A DNA stretch of 64,000 nt from Bacteroidia bacterium 43-41 (GCA_001898165.1 MKTD01000039.1:1-64000); one strand, 5' to 3'; shown: positions 1 through 8,112, counted from the stretch's first letter. Program-made: numbers and translations. Notes: a model not told the origin generated them from the letters alone.

Positions 1-92
1 TGCTTGTACTTACTCATCCCGCAAAGTTATCAATTTTAGGCATAGCCCCAAAGAACATGACCACCACCAAAGGTGGTGGATTTTTAAATTGA
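1..92. mobile_element. Possible insertion-sequence end
   Basis: The first 92 bases have no coding frame that fits the gene to their right. They contain a perfect 8-bp hairpin (CCACCACC at 61-68, loop AAA, GGTGGTGG at 72-79) followed by an AT-rich stretch, and the homology of the downstream AbiEii-type gene begins abruptly after an in-frame TGA at 90-92. A subterminal hairpin is typical of IS200/IS605-type ends, so this may be the edge of an element that removed the 5' part of the gene. No transposase is visible, and the assignment is inferred from the hairpin and the truncation only. Confidence 0.3.
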
Positions 93-623
93 ATTAAAGA
101 GAATCGGATTTATAAAGGTATTCGCCTGATTATTACTGCCCGAATGGATACTATTATTCAGCCGTTAAGTGTTGATATAGGTTTTGGTGATATAGTAATT
201 CCCCACGTGAATGAATTAGATTATCCCCTGTTATTGCCGGATTTGCCTATACCACGTATTTTGGCTTACTCACCGGAAACAGTCATTGCTGAAAAATTTC
301 AAGCGATGATAGAACTATCGGAGACAAATAGCCGTATGAAAGATTTTTATGATGTGTATCGGATGTTTAAAAAAGGGGATATAGATAGCAAAAACTTGGA
401 ACTTGCTATTAATGCTACTTTTGATAGGCGTTTCACACGGTATTCAGAAGATCATCCGATTTTTACGGATGACTTTGCTAAAAGTGAAACTAAACAAGTG
501 CAGTGGAAAGCTTTTTTGAAAAAAATAAATTCTAAAGATGGAGCAACGGAACGTTTTGAAGACGTTGCAGGCTATATTATGAAAGAGCTTTATCCTTATT
601 GGCTGAATAGGAAGGAAGAATAA
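93..623 (+). pseudogene. 5'-truncated AbiEii/AbiGii-type nucleotidyltransferase toxin
   Basis: The surviving frame reads from just after a stop at 90-92 through GIRLIITARMD and SVDIGFGD to RILAYSPETVIAEKFQAM and RMKDFYDVYRM. These match the C-terminal half of AbiEii/AbiGii (DUF1814) nucleotidyltransferases, the toxin half of AbiE-type phage-defence pairs. The first in-frame ATG is at 144, but homology continues upstream of it (KGIRLIITAR), so that ATG is internal. The N-terminal part, where the nucleotidyltransferase GS...D-type motif lies, is missing, as is any adjacent AbiEi antitoxin. The gene is therefore probably inactive. The family call is fairly secure; the loss of function is inferred from the missing N-terminus. 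Confidence 0.7.
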
Positions 624-686
624 AAGCCTTACGTTTTATAGTACACCCACCAAATTATACACCACTAAATCTAAAAAATAAACAAA

Positions 687-767
687 ATGACAACAACAGA
701 AAACACTAACCAAAAAAACGGGCGAGAGGACCTTTCTTATTTCACGCTTCTCTCATTGCAATCGTAA
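687..767 (+). pseudogene. DUF1896-like N-terminal remnant
   Basis: An ATG at 687 opens a 26-codon frame whose protein contains GREDLSYFTLLSLQS and then a stop. DUF1896 proteins of Bacteroidota mobile elements usually begin with a similar EDLSYF.L.L.SYL segment. The codons just after the stop still read RNEMF, which would extend the resemblance if one codon were repaired. I read this as the broken start of a DUF1896 gene left behind by a conjugative or integrated element. The resemblance is short, so the family call is tentative. Confidence 0.35.
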
Positions 768-819
768 CGTAACGAAATGTTTTCCATACTTATATAATTA
801 TTTTTATTTTTCGTACTGC

Positions 820-851
820 ATTTCGCACAAAGGTATAAAATTGTGCGAAAT
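820..851. promoter_or_regulatory. Operator-like palindrome over a leftward promoter motif
   Basis: ATTTCGCACAA (820-830) and TTGTGCGAAAT (841-851) form a perfect 11-bp inverted repeat separated by 10 bases. On the minus strand the right part of the palindrome contains TACCTTTG (828-835), a match to the Bacteroidota -7 element. A repressor bound here would cover such a promoter, the arrangement seen at autoregulated toxin-antitoxin or HTH genes. No intact gene lies downstream on either strand; the leftward frame from about 794 has only some 16 codons. It may be the orphan control region of a lost gene. Confidence 0.4.
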
Positions 852-927
852 ATATGCTTATTAATGATATATCAAGTAGTATCAGGTTAATCACAAAATC
901 TGCTTAGAAGCCATTTATATAAAGCAA

Positions 928-948
928 AAGCCGCTATTTAAGCGGCTT
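928..948 (-). terminator. Intrinsic terminator of tRNA-Lys
   Basis: AAGCCGCT (928-935) and AGCGGCTT (941-948) form a perfect 8-bp stem with a 5-base loop. Read leftward, the stem is followed by TTTTGCTTT. It begins seven bases past the 3' end of the tRNA gene. Confidence 0.75.
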
Positions 949-954
949 CCCACG

Positions 955-1027
955 TGATCCGCCTGGGGCTCGAACCCAGGACCCCATCCTTAAAAGGGAT
1001 GTGCTCTACCTGCTGAGCTAGCGAATC
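955..1027 (-). tRNA. tRNA-Lys (UUU)
   Basis: The minus strand folds as a standard 73-base cloverleaf. Acceptor strand GATTCGC pairs with GCGGATC with one G-T wobble. The D stem is GCTC/GAGC, the anticodon stem CATCC/GGATG with loop CTTTTAA (anticodon UUU), and the T stem CTGGG/CCCAG with loop TTCGAGC. The discriminator is A and CCA is not encoded. The 3' end faces the decayed accessory patch at 1-950, a common place for integrases to act. Confidence 0.96.
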
Positions 1028-1056
1028 AGCCTGATGCTTTCTTGCAAAAGCGAGTG

Positions 1057-1088
1057 CAAAGGTAAATCAAAATTTTTTAATAAGCAAA
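1057..1088 (-). promoter_or_regulatory. Bacteroidota-type promoter of tRNA-Lys
   Basis: On the minus strand TTTG (1085-1088) is followed after 20 bases by TACCTTTG (1057-1064), matching the Bacteroidota -33/-7 consensus. The -7 element ends 29 bases before the first base of the tRNA. Confidence 0.7.
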
Positions 1089-1137
1089 GCTTGTAGAAAT
1101 AAAATTACATTATTTTTTTAACAGTCGCGATAACTTA

Positions 1138-2556
1138 TTAATAACGATAATGTTCAGGTTTGTATGGTCCATCGATACTTACACCGATATAACTGGCCTG
1201 TTCGGGAGTAAGTGTTGTCAGCTTCACCCCGATCTGGGCAAGATGTAACCTGGCTACCTCTTCATCCAATTGTTTTGGGAGCCGGTAAACGCCTATCTCA
1301 TAATTATTCTTCCAGAGCTCGATCTGTGCCAGTGTTTGGTTGGCAAACGAATTGCTCATCACAAACGAGGGGTGCCCGGTTGCACAACCCAGGTTCACTA
1401 AACGGCCTTCGGCAAGCAAAAACAGGGAGTTTCCTTTCGGAAAAGTATATTTATCTACCTGCGGTTTAATGTTCAAGTGTTGAATTCCCGGGAAACTTAC
1501 CAGTTTGTCTACCTGTATTTCGTTATCGAAATGTCCTATGTTACATACAATAGCCTGGTCTTTCATCTGTTGCATATGCTCGATAGTAACCACATCGCAG
1601 TTCCCGGTGGTAGTCACAAAAATATTACCTTCTTTCACGGCTTCTTCCATGGTGGTGACCTGGAATCCTTCCATAGCGGCTTGCAGTGCACATATTGGAT
1701 CAATTTCCGTAACAATGACCCTTGCCCCGTAAGAGCGCATGGATTTGGCACAGCCTTTTCCCACGTCGCCATAACCCAGCACGACAACCACTTTTCCCGC
1801 AATCATCACGTCGGTGGCACGTTTTATGCCGTCGGCCAGCGATTCGCGGCAACCGTACAAGTTATCGAATTTCGATTTGGTAACCGAATCGTTCACGTTA
1901 ATGGCAGGAACCAGCAACTCGCCTTTTTCCATCATCTGATACAGCCGGTGAACGCCGGTTGTGGTCTCTTCCGAAATACCCTTCAGCTTGGCCACGGTGC
2001 GGTGCCAGCGTTGGTTGTCCTCCTTGAGGATACGGTTTAACGTATCGAGGATGGCCTGTTCTTCGCGATTGGCCCCTTTTCTATCAATGGTTTTTGCGTC
2101 AATTTCTGCCCGATAACCCAAATGCACGAGTAACGAAGCATCTCCGCCGTCGTCAACTATCAGGTTAGGCCCTTTCCCTTCGGGGAACCGCAATGCCATT
2201 TCCGTACACCACCAATATTCTTCCAACGATTCGCCTTTCCATGCAAAAACAGGAATACCCGCGGCGGCAATGGCGGCAGCGGCGTGGTCTTGTGTGGAGA
2301 AAATGTTGCAACTGGCCCACCGTACGTCGGCTCCTAATTCAACCAATGTTTCAATCAGTACCGCTGTTTGTATGGTCATATGCAGCGAACCCGTTATACG
2401 GGCTCCTTTGAGTGGCTTTTCAGATGCGTATTTTTTTCGGATTGACATCAAGCCCGGCATCTCGTGCTCGGCAATTTCAATCTCTTTGCGGCCGAATTCG
2501 GCCAGCGAAATATCGGCAACTTTATAAGGAAGGGTGGATGAAAAATTTTGTTCCAT
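1138..2556 (-). CDS. ahcY: Adenosylhomocysteinase
   Basis: S-adenosyl-L-homocysteine hydrolase splits the by-product of SAM-dependent methylation into homocysteine and adenosine in the cytoplasm, using tightly bound NAD. The 472-residue product is full length for the family. Visible landmarks are the substrate-domain segments [16 protein letters not shown] and [14 protein letters not shown], the NAD-binding [10 protein letters not shown] (about residues 260-270), the GHFDNEI segment, and the C-terminal YKPEHYRY whose Lys/Tyr reach the neighbouring subunit's NAD. The start ATG is followed by [25 protein letters not shown], the usual N-terminus. It is transcribed leftward toward tRNA-Lys and is probably monocistronic. 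A -7 motif lies 26 bases upstream of the start. Confidence 0.97.
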   Translation of the reverse strand: MEQNFSSTLPYKVADISLAEFGRKEIEIAEHEMPGLMSIRKKYASEKPLKGARITGSLHMTIQTAVLIETLVELGADVRWASCNIFSTQDHAAAAIAAAGIPVFAWKGESLEEYWWCTEMALRFPEGKGPNLIVDDGGDASLLVHLGYRAEIDAKTIDRKGANREEQAILDTLNRILKEDNQRWHRTVAKLKGISEETTTGVHRLYQMMEKGELLVPAINVNDSVTKSKFDNLYGCRESLADGIKRATDVMIAGKVVVVLGYGDVGKGCAKSMRSYGARVIVTEIDPICALQAAMEGFQVTTMEEAVKEGNIFVTTTGNCDVVTIEHMQQMKDQAIVCNIGHFDNEIQVDKLVSFPGIQHLNIKPQVDKYTFPKGNSLFLLAEGRLVNLGCATGHPSFVMSNSFANQTLAQIELWKNNYEIGVYRLPKQLDEEVARLHLAQIGVKLTTLTPEQASYIGVSIDGPYKPEHYRY

Positions 2557-2581
2557 TTCGTTTTATCTATTTTTAAGGTTA

Positions 2582-2617
2582 CAAAGTTACAAAATTTACA
2601 GATTGTTCCTAACTTTG
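2582..2617. promoter_or_regulatory. Divergent -7 elements between ahcY and the HELIH gene
   Basis: The minus strand reads TAACTTTG at 2582-2589, upstream of ahcY. The plus strand reads TAACTTTG at 2610-2617, upstream of the rightward gene at 2639. Both match TAnnTTTG, but no good TTTG -33 partner is seen at the expected distance for either. Confidence 0.4.
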
Positions 2618-2638
2618 AAAATAAAAAGCATTGGAAGC

Positions 2639-2965
2639 TTGAAAATTATTTACTCTAAATATCTGCCTGTAAGGGGTTTTCGCGCAATTAATCTTTTCGG
2701 CGTCGTTTTCGCCAGAAAAGAGCAGCCGGAGTTGAGCCGGCAGATTATCAACCACGAGTTGATTCACACCAGGCAGATGCTGGAGTTGCTGGTTATCGGG
2801 TTTTACGTTTGGTATGTTGCGGAATGGATAATCAAGTGGATTATTTACAAAGACCGGTTTATTGCATACAGAAATATTGGATTTGAGCGCGAAGCATTCG
2901 ATAACGATGGGGATTTGGATTATTTGAAGTGCCGGAAACGGTACGGATTTGCAAGCTATGTTTAG
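2639..2965 (+). CDS. Small HELIH-motif membrane-associated protein
   Basis: The 108-residue product is a conserved Bacteroidota hypothetical protein. It has a thermolysin-like zinc signature (NHELIHTRQM, about residues 35-44) followed by a hydrophobic segment (LLVIGFYVWYVAEWIIKWII). I know of no established function. The motif suggests a minimal membrane-anchored zinc protein or a degenerate peptidase. The start is uncertain. The frame stays open back to an ATG at 2534 inside ahcY, but the conserved part begins at KIIYSKYLP, and a TTG at 2639 fits both that and the -7 motif at 2610-2617. It is transcribed away from ahcY and lies 34 bases before the methionine sulfoxide reductase gene. Confidence 0.6.
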   Translation: MKIIYSKYLPVRGFRAINLFGVVFARKEQPELSRQIINHELIHTRQMLELLVIGFYVWYVAEWIIKWIIYKDRFIAYRNIGFEREAFDNDGDLDYLKCRKRYGFASYV

Positions 2966-2999
2966 CAACAAGATACGTTTCAATTAAAGATCACAGAAA

Positions 3000-3953
3000 A
3001 TGAAATACCTGCGAATGTTTTTTTTACTCATTCTTGTGGGCACAACTTTCATCATGTGTGCGCAAAAGAACAAAAGAGATATCCAATTAAAACAATATAT
3101 GACTATGGGATACAATCAATTAACTCCGGAAGAGGAGTTCGTTATTTTACATAAAGGGACAGAGCGCCCTTACACAGGCGAGCTGTTAAACAACAAGGCC
3201 GAAGGAACCTACGTTTGTAAACGATGCGATGCACCGCTGTATCGTTCCGAAGACAAGTTTGAGTCGGATTGTGGATGGCCTTCGTTTGATGATGAAATTG
3301 AGGGTGCCGTAAAACGGGTTCGCGATGCCGACGGGCGTCGTACCGAAATCCTTTGCAGCAATTGCGGAGCACATTTAGGACACGTTTTTCTGGGTGAAGG
3401 CTTTACGACCAAACAAACGCGCCATTGTGTGAACTCCATTTCCATGAAATTTATTCCTGCGGACAATCCGGTTCTGCGGAAAGTCTATTTTGCATCGGGC
3501 TGCTTCTGGGGAACTGAATATTTTTTTATGAAAGCCAAAGGCGTGAAAGAGACTACCGTCGGATTTATGGGTGGACACGTGGATAATCCTACTTATGAAC
3601 AGGTTTGCCAGAAAAATACGGGACATCTGGAAACTACCGAAGTTGTTTTTGATCCGGCAGAAACAACGTACGAAGAGATGGTGAAGCTGTTCTTTGAGAC
3701 GCACGATTTCACGCAAACCAACGGACAAGGCCCTGATATTGGCCCGCAGTACTTGTCTTGCATCTTCTATTCAACTCCGCAGGAGAAAGAAATTGCAGAA
3801 AAATACATCGCCCTGTTAACGGATAAAGGATACAACGTGGCAACAATGCTCAAGCCTGCATCAACATTTTGGAAAGCAGAGAATTATCATCAGCAGTACT
3901 ATGCGCATAGGGGAACGAAACCGTATTGCCACAAGTACACCAAAGTTTTTTGA
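3000..3953 (+). CDS. Lipoprotein MsrB-MsrA methionine sulfoxide reductase
   Basis: This bifunctional enzyme repairs oxidised methionine, with MsrB acting on the R and MsrA on the S sulfoxide. The N-terminus is a lipoprotein signal with Cys20 as the likely acylation site (TTFIMC-AQK), so the enzyme should sit in the periplasm or on a membrane. The MsrB domain comes first (about residues 35-150), with two CxxC zinc motifs (CKRC, CSNC) and the catalytic RHCVNSISMKF. The MsrA domain follows (about 157-317), with the catalytic GCFWGTE. The B-then-A order is the reverse of the Neisseria PilB arrangement. The reducing partner, a thioredoxin-like protein, is not encoded nearby. Confidence 0.93.
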   Translation: MKYLRMFFLLILVGTTFIMCAQKNKRDIQLKQYMTMGYNQLTPEEEFVILHKGTERPYTGELLNNKAEGTYVCKRCDAPLYRSEDKFESDCGWPSFDDEIEGAVKRVRDADGRRTEILCSNCGAHLGHVFLGEGFTTKQTRHCVNSISMKFIPADNPVLRKVYFASGCFWGTEYFFMKAKGVKETTVGFMGGHVDNPTYEQVCQKNTGHLETTEVVFDPAETTYEEMVKLFFETHDFTQTNGQGPDIGPQYLSCIFYSTPQEKEIAEKYIALLTDKGYNVATMLKPASTFWKAENYHQQYYAHRGTKPYCHKYTKVF

Positions 3954-3989
3954 CGGGCTATTTGAGCCAGGATATTTTATTTATTTCTC

Positions 3990-4016
3990 TCGTAAGAAAT
4001 TCAAACAGTTTCTAAA
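3990..4016. repeat. Relic of the 59400-59602 palindromic element end
   Basis: Bases 3990-4016 (TCGTAAGAAATTCAAACAGT followed by TTCTAAA) match the right end of the palindromic element at 59582-59606 apart from three single-base gaps. Only one end is present here, in the leader of the BON-domain lipoprotein gene, so it may be a solo end or a decayed copy. Confidence 0.5.
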
Positions 4017-4102
4017 ACTTTTCGATGATCAAATACGTTTATTACATGTATTGTTTAAATATAAAATTATCAAAAGGTTTAACTAACAAAAAACAGAAGA
4101 TT

Positions 4103-4588
4103 ATGAAAGCATTTCGTTTGGTATCGATGCTCGCATTGATTCTTGCACTTGGAGTTGCAACAACTTCATGCAAAAAAGTAAAAGACGCTGATGTACAAGC
4201 TGCCGCTCAAACAGCATTGGCCGCTAATCCCGATCTGTCAAACGTTTCGGTGGCTGTGTTGAGTCAGGTAGCCACTCTGTCAGGAACGGTAAAGGATGAT
4301 GCCGCAAAAGCATACGCAGAAAGTACGGTAGTGGCCGTTAAAAATGTGAAATCGGTTGTTAACGACGTCAAGGTTGTTCCTCCTGCTCCCGATTTTACAG
4401 CTATTGACGCCGCTCTTAACGCCGGTTTGGTTGATGCGCTGAAAGATCACGCCAAGGTAAAAGCCGAAGTAAAAGACGGTGTAGTTACATTGACCGGAGA
4501 GATCCGCAAAAAAGATTTACCTACGCTGATGCAGAAGGTAAACGCCTTGAACCCGCAACAAGTTGTAAATAACATTACTGTTAAATAA
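4103..4588 (+). CDS. Double BON-domain lipoprotein
   Basis: The 161-residue product has a lipoprotein signal ending at Cys23 (GVATTSC-KK) and two BON domains (about residues 28-95 and 100-160). Each has the typical VTLTGxV turn (QVATLSGTVKDD, GVVTLTGEIRKK). BON domains bind phospholipid or partner envelope proteins, as in E. coli OsmY and DolP, so a role in outer-membrane maintenance is likely. The ATG at 4103 is chosen because the signal peptide begins there; the frame is open further upstream but without signal-like sequence. It is 8 bases from the next gene and almost certainly cotranscribed with it. Confidence 0.85.
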   Translation: MKAFRLVSMLALILALGVATTSCKKVKDADVQAAAQTALAANPDLSNVSVAVLSQVATLSGTVKDDAAKAYAESTVVAVKNVKSVVNDVKVVPPAPDFTAIDAALNAGLVDALKDHAKVKAEVKDGVVTLTGEIRKKDLPTLMQKVNALNPQQVVNNITVK

Positions 4589-4596
4589 TCGGGAAC

Positions 4597-5007
4597 ATGG
4601 CATTGTTAGACAAGTACAAAGAATTGGTTGACCTTGCAAAGCAATATGGTGCAACCGTAAGCGAGGAAGGCAACGTATTAAGGGTAAAGGGTGAAGTTCC
4701 GTCGGGCGCTTTGAAAGACAAAATGTGGGAGATCTACGACAGAATTGATCCCAATTTCAAGAGCAACGACCTGGTACTTGACGTAAACGTTAATGCCACC
4801 GAAGGCGGCAAAGTAAAAGTGATTACCCGTGAAAGCAACTTGAATATCCGCAAAGGCCCGGGGACTGACCAACCGATTGTGGGAAAAGCTGCTCACGGAG
4901 ATATTATCACGCTTATTAGCAAGGCTAATGACCAGTGGTGGTTAGTACGCGACAACGACGGCGAAGAAGGATACTGCTATTCTCAGTATCTTGAGCCGGT
5001 ACGGTAG
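4597..5007 (+). CDS. BON-like/SH3b two-domain protein
   Basis: The 136-residue product has no signal peptide. Its N-terminal half (about 1-65) looks like a BON or LysM-protein-type domain (GNVLRVKGEVPSGALKDKMWEIYDRID). Its C-terminal half is a bacterial SH3 domain (about 70-136: SNLNIRKGPGTDQPIVGKA ... GYCYSQYLEPV). SH3b domains commonly bind peptidoglycan peptides, although export of this protein is not evident. The pair with the upstream BON lipoprotein ends at a strong terminator, so the two form one transcription unit. Confidence 0.8.
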   Translation: MALLDKYKELVDLAKQYGATVSEEGNVLRVKGEVPSGALKDKMWEIYDRIDPNFKSNDLVLDVNVNATEGGKVKVITRESNLNIRKGPGTDQPIVGKAAHGDIITLISKANDQWWLVRDNDGEEGYCYSQYLEPVR

Positions 5008-5033
5008 GCCATAAAGAATTTGATGGTGAAAAG

Positions 5034-5067
5034 ACTTCCGTTCTTAAAAGGAGCGGAAGTTTTTTTA
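5034..5067 (+). terminator. Intrinsic terminator after the BON/SH3 pair
   Basis: ACTTCCGTTC (5034-5043) pairs with GAGCGGAAGT (5051-5060), 10 bp with one G-T wobble and a 7-base loop, followed by seven T residues. Confidence 0.9.
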
Positions 5068-5120
5068 TGCGTTGGGCGGACAACTTATCTGTAAAAAATT
5101 AGGCGGAACAGAAAAATCAC

Positions 5121-5128
5121 TACCTTTG
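5121..5128 (+). promoter_or_regulatory. -7 element of the glycosyltransferase operon
   Basis: TACCTTTG matches the Bacteroidota -7 consensus and lies 43 bases before the first gene of the operon. A clear TTTG -33 box is not seen; TTAG at 5099-5102 is the nearest candidate. Confidence 0.55.
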
Positions 5129-5171
5129 CAGATTAATTTATTGTAAAATCAGTGTGTGTTGATTTAAGGTT

Positions 5172-5915
5172 ATGCAAACTAATGAGAACCAGACGGGGCA
5201 GTATGCCTTTACCATTATTGTGCCTGTCTATAATGAAGAAGATAACCTTGCCCGGTTAGAAGAAAAACTTGGCAAGTATCTGCCCCAGTCGCTTTATAAA
5301 GCTTGTGTTTTGTTTGTAAACGACGGTTCAACAGACGATAGCGGAGACCGTATCCACAAAATGTGCGAAAGGCACTCCGATTTTTTCTATATCGATATGG
5401 TAAAAAACGGAGGGCTTAGTGTTGCGCTTAAAGCCGGTTTTGATTGTTGTTTTTCGGAGTACGTAGGGTATATGGATGCGGATATGCAGACCGATGCGGA
5501 TGATTTTAACTTACTGCTCCCCGATTTAAACCGTTATGAGTTCGTTACGGGCATCCGTGTTAACCGCAAAGATTCATTTTTCAAGAATTTACAATCGAAA
5601 ATAGCGAACGGTTACCGGCGGATGATGACGGGCGATGGTGTCTCGGATACGGGATGCCCGTTAAAGGTGATGCGCACGGAGTATGCCAAACGCCTTCCCA
5701 TGTTCCGGGGGATGCACCGGTTTCTGCCGGCACTCATTTTGTTGCAGAACGGAAAAGTGCAGCAGATCCCCGTAAGGCATTATCCACGTTTAGCGGGAAA
5801 ATCGAAGTACCATTTGTGGAACCGCCTTACCGGACCTTTTATTGACTGCTTTGCCTATCGGTGGATGAAAAAACGATACATAAACTATCAGCTCGCTGCC
5901 AGTAATTTGAATTGA
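5172..5915 (+). CDS. Polyprenyl-phosphate GT2 glycosyltransferase (ArnC/DPM-like)
   Basis: The 247-residue product is a cytoplasmic GT-A fold enzyme of family GT2. It has FTIIVPVYNEEDNL at the N-terminus, NDGSTDDSG, and a DADMQTD metal/sugar-nucleotide motif (about residues 100-106). It aligns in layout with dolichol-phosphate mannose synthase, ArnC and RgtE, which move a sugar from a nucleotide donor to undecaprenyl phosphate, but it lacks their C-terminal membrane helices. It is the first gene of a four-gene operon ending with a UDP-glucuronate epimerase. This suggests the sugar is galacturonate or another uronic acid; that is inference from context. Confidence 0.85.
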   Translation: MQTNENQTGQYAFTIIVPVYNEEDNLARLEEKLGKYLPQSLYKACVLFVNDGSTDDSGDRIHKMCERHSDFFYIDMVKNGGLSVALKAGFDCCFSEYVGYMDADMQTDADDFNLLLPDLNRYEFVTGIRVNRKDSFFKNLQSKIANGYRRMMTGDGVSDTGCPLKVMRTEYAKRLPMFRGMHRFLPALILLQNGKVQQIPVRHYPRLAGKSKYHLWNRLTGPFIDCFAYRWMKKRYINYQLAASNLN

Positions 5916-5917
5916 AT

Positions 5918-6565
5918 ATGCAAGGAAGCCCAGCCTGGATATATGCGATTGGTTTTTTGGCACAAGCCTTTTTTTCGGCCCGGTTACTGTACCAATGGAT
6001 TGTTACCGAAAAGGCTAAAAAAGTGCTTTCACCTCCCGGATTTTGGATATTGAGTATTTTTGGATCGTACCTGCTGTTTATTTACGGTGTGTTCAGGAAT
6101 GATTTTGCCATTATTCTGGGCCAATTAATCTCGTACTACATCTATTTGTGGAACTTGGATATGAAGGGGCTTTGGAGAAAGCTCCCCGTTGTCTTAAAAT
6201 CCATTTTATTGCTTACCCCCGTTGCGGCATCCGTCTTTTTAATGCGGGATATTCCGGCTTTTACCGCTACGTTCTTTCAAAACAAAAATATCCCGTTCTG
6301 GTTGTTGATTTTCGGTTCTGTCGGGCAGGTCTTGTTTACTTTCCGGTTTATTTATCAATGGGCATATTCAAGGCATCATCACGAATCTACACTACCCATT
6401 GGCTTCTGGATTATAAGCCTGCTGGGTTCGGCCAGCATTATCGCTTACGGGATTTTTCGGCTCGATCCGGTATTGGTTCTCGGGCAATCCTTTGGCTTTG
6501 TGGCGTATATCCGGAATATAATGATCGATCATTTAAATAAAAAGCATTTGTCGAATGAAGAATAA
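5918..6565 (+). CDS. Double LAB_N-domain membrane protein
   Basis: The 215-residue product is a tandem of two copies of the small lipid-A-disaccharide-synthase N-terminal-like (LAB_N) membrane domain. Copy one (about 8-85) contains FSARLLYQWIVTEK and GFWILSIFGSYLLFIYG. Copy two (about 120-205) contains FTFRFIYQWAYSRH and GFWIISLLGSASIIAYG. Each copy has about three hydrophobic helices, for six in total. LAB_N proteins often stand next to polyprenyl-phosphate glycosyltransferases, and their small multi-helix form suggests a partner or flippase role similar to ArnE/F, which is not proven. The ATG at 5918 is preferred over a TTG at 5912 that overlaps the previous stop. Confidence 0.85.
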   Translation: MQGSPAWIYAIGFLAQAFFSARLLYQWIVTEKAKKVLSPPGFWILSIFGSYLLFIYGVFRNDFAIILGQLISYYIYLWNLDMKGLWRKLPVVLKSILLLTPVAASVFLMRDIPAFTATFFQNKNIPFWLLIFGSVGQVLFTFRFIYQWAYSRHHHESTLPIGFWIISLLGSASIIAYGIFRLDPVLVLGQSFGFVAYIRNIMIDHLNKKHLSNEE

Positions 6566-8102
6566 GTATCTGTACCTCATTTGGTTTATCGCATTGCTGC
6601 CGGTGATGATCTTTCGCGATTATACACCCGCTAATGAGTTGCGTTATTTAAGCATTGTGGATGAAGCATTACGGAACGGCGATATTTTCACTTTCACCAA
6701 TCAAGGTGAAATTTATGCCGATAAACCTCCACTGTTTTTTTGGCTGATGATGGCCGGAAAAATAATACTGGGCGGGCATCATATGTGGTTTTTATCGTTA
6801 TTGTCGGTTATACCGGCAATGGTCATTTTCATGACGATGGAAAAATGGGTACGGGAGGAAAATCCCGAAAATCAGATCGAAGCCCTGCTGATGCTGATGA
6901 CAACCGGTTTGTTTACCGGGCTTGCCGTTTTTGTGCGGATGGACATGCTGATGTGTATGTTTATCACGTTGGCGCTCCATACATTTTATAAGATATACAA
7001 AGGAAACGCCCGGAAAAGCGACTCTTTTCTTTTCCCGACATATGTTTTTCTCGCCCTTTTTTCGAAAGGGCCTATCGGAATTCTGGTCCCGTTGTTATCA
7101 ACGCTCCTCTTCCTGCTGTACCAACGAAAAATCCATACGTGGAAGCAATATTGGGGTTGGAAAAGCTTGCTAGTCCTGCTGTTGGGATGTGGCATTTGGT
7201 TTGCCGGGGTTTACATAGAGTCGGGGAGCGAGTACCTCGATAACCTGTTGGTACATCAAACGGTAGGAAGGGGAATTAATGCATTCCATCACAAACGTCC
7301 GTTCTATTATTACGCTACATCGGTTTGGTACTCTTTGGCGCCGTGGATGTTTTTTTCCGTTGGATTAATTGTTTGGGGAATGGTTCGGAAAAAGATTCAA
7401 ACCGAGCTGGAACGTTTCTTTTTGATCATTATCCTGACCACCTTCGTCATGCTATCGGTTATCAGTTCAAAGCTGGCCGTGTACCTGCTTCCTGCTTTTC
7501 CGTTTTTCATTTATCTTTCGGTACTCTTATTGAAAAAAACCGACAAAACGAACATCTGGTTGCGCATTTCGTTAGCCGTTCCGGCGGCTGTTTTTGCCTT
7601 GGTTTTGCCCGCTTTAATTTATCTCCCAAGAACCGATGAAACTTTTTTCGTCGGAGTTCCGCTTGTTTATATAGCGGCAGGTATTGCTACGCTCAGCGGT
7701 TTAGCGGTTTTGTATTTGTTGTTTTTCAAAAAACAGATCTACTGGCCGATCCGGGTGATGGCTTTAGGCATCCTGTTGACGGTATTTGTTGCCGGATGGT
7801 CCATCCCGCAACTGAATCCCTATTTGGGATGGAGCAAATTGTGTGAAAAAGCCTATGCCGTAGCAGCTGAGAAAAAGGTATCGGATTATTACGTCTATGG
7901 TATCTCGCGGGCTGAAAACATGGATGTCTTTTTTAAAAAAGAGATTATTTTAGCGGATAAAGAAGAGATAGTGAATAATAAGCTGGCCGGACAACTCCTT
8001 TTGATATCGAAGAAGACCATTAAAAAGAACAGCGATATCCAATCGGCCATTCTTGGTAAAGAGCGATATGAAGTTGGCAAGTATGTAGTTGTGGCATTAT
8101 AA
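6555..8102 (+). CDS. ArnT-like GT39/PMT family glycosyltransferase
   Basis: The 515-residue integral membrane protein has the ArnT/PMT layout. A first periplasmic loop carries the acidic motif DYTPANELRY and the downstream YADKPPLFFWLM, followed by about a dozen hydrophobic segments and a soluble C-terminal part. Such enzymes take a sugar from polyprenyl phosphate on the outer face of the inner membrane and attach it to lipid A, LPS core or another acceptor. The gene overlaps the LAB_N gene by 11 bases and ends 10 bases before the epimerase gene, so all four are one operon. The sugar is inferred to be the one loaded by the GT2 enzyme. Confidence 0.87.
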   Translation: MKNKYLYLIWFIALLPVMIFRDYTPANELRYLSIVDEALRNGDIFTFTNQGEIYADKPPLFFWLMMAGKIILGGHHMWFLSLLSVIPAMVIFMTMEKWVREENPENQIEALLMLMTTGLFTGLAVFVRMDMLMCMFITLALHTFYKIYKGNARKSDSFLFPTYVFLALFSKGPIGILVPLLSTLLFLLYQRKIHTWKQYWGWKSLLVLLLGCGIWFAGVYIESGSEYLDNLLVHQTVGRGINAFHHKRPFYYYATSVWYSLAPWMFFSVGLIVWGMVRKKIQTELERFFLIIILTTFVMLSVISSKLAVYLLPAFPFFIYLSVLLLKKTDKTNIWLRISLAVPAAVFALVLPALIYLPRTDETFFVGVPLVYIAAGIATLSGLAVLYLLFFKKQIYWPIRVMALGILLTVFVAGWSIPQLNPYLGWSKLCEKAYAVAAEKKVSDYYVYGISRAENMDVFFKKEIILADKEEIVNNKLAGQLLLISKKTIKKNSDIQSAILGKERYEVGKYVVVAL

Positions 8103-8112
8103 TCGTACAAAG

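Noticed and set aside
2534-2638. Upstream extension of the HELIH gene to an ATG inside ahcY
   Set aside because: The extra 35 codons overlap the ahcY start and its -7 motif and do not resemble the conserved part of the protein.
4025-4102. Upstream extension of the BON lipoprotein
   Set aside because: The lipoprotein signal begins at the ATG at 4103; an N-terminal extension would spoil it.
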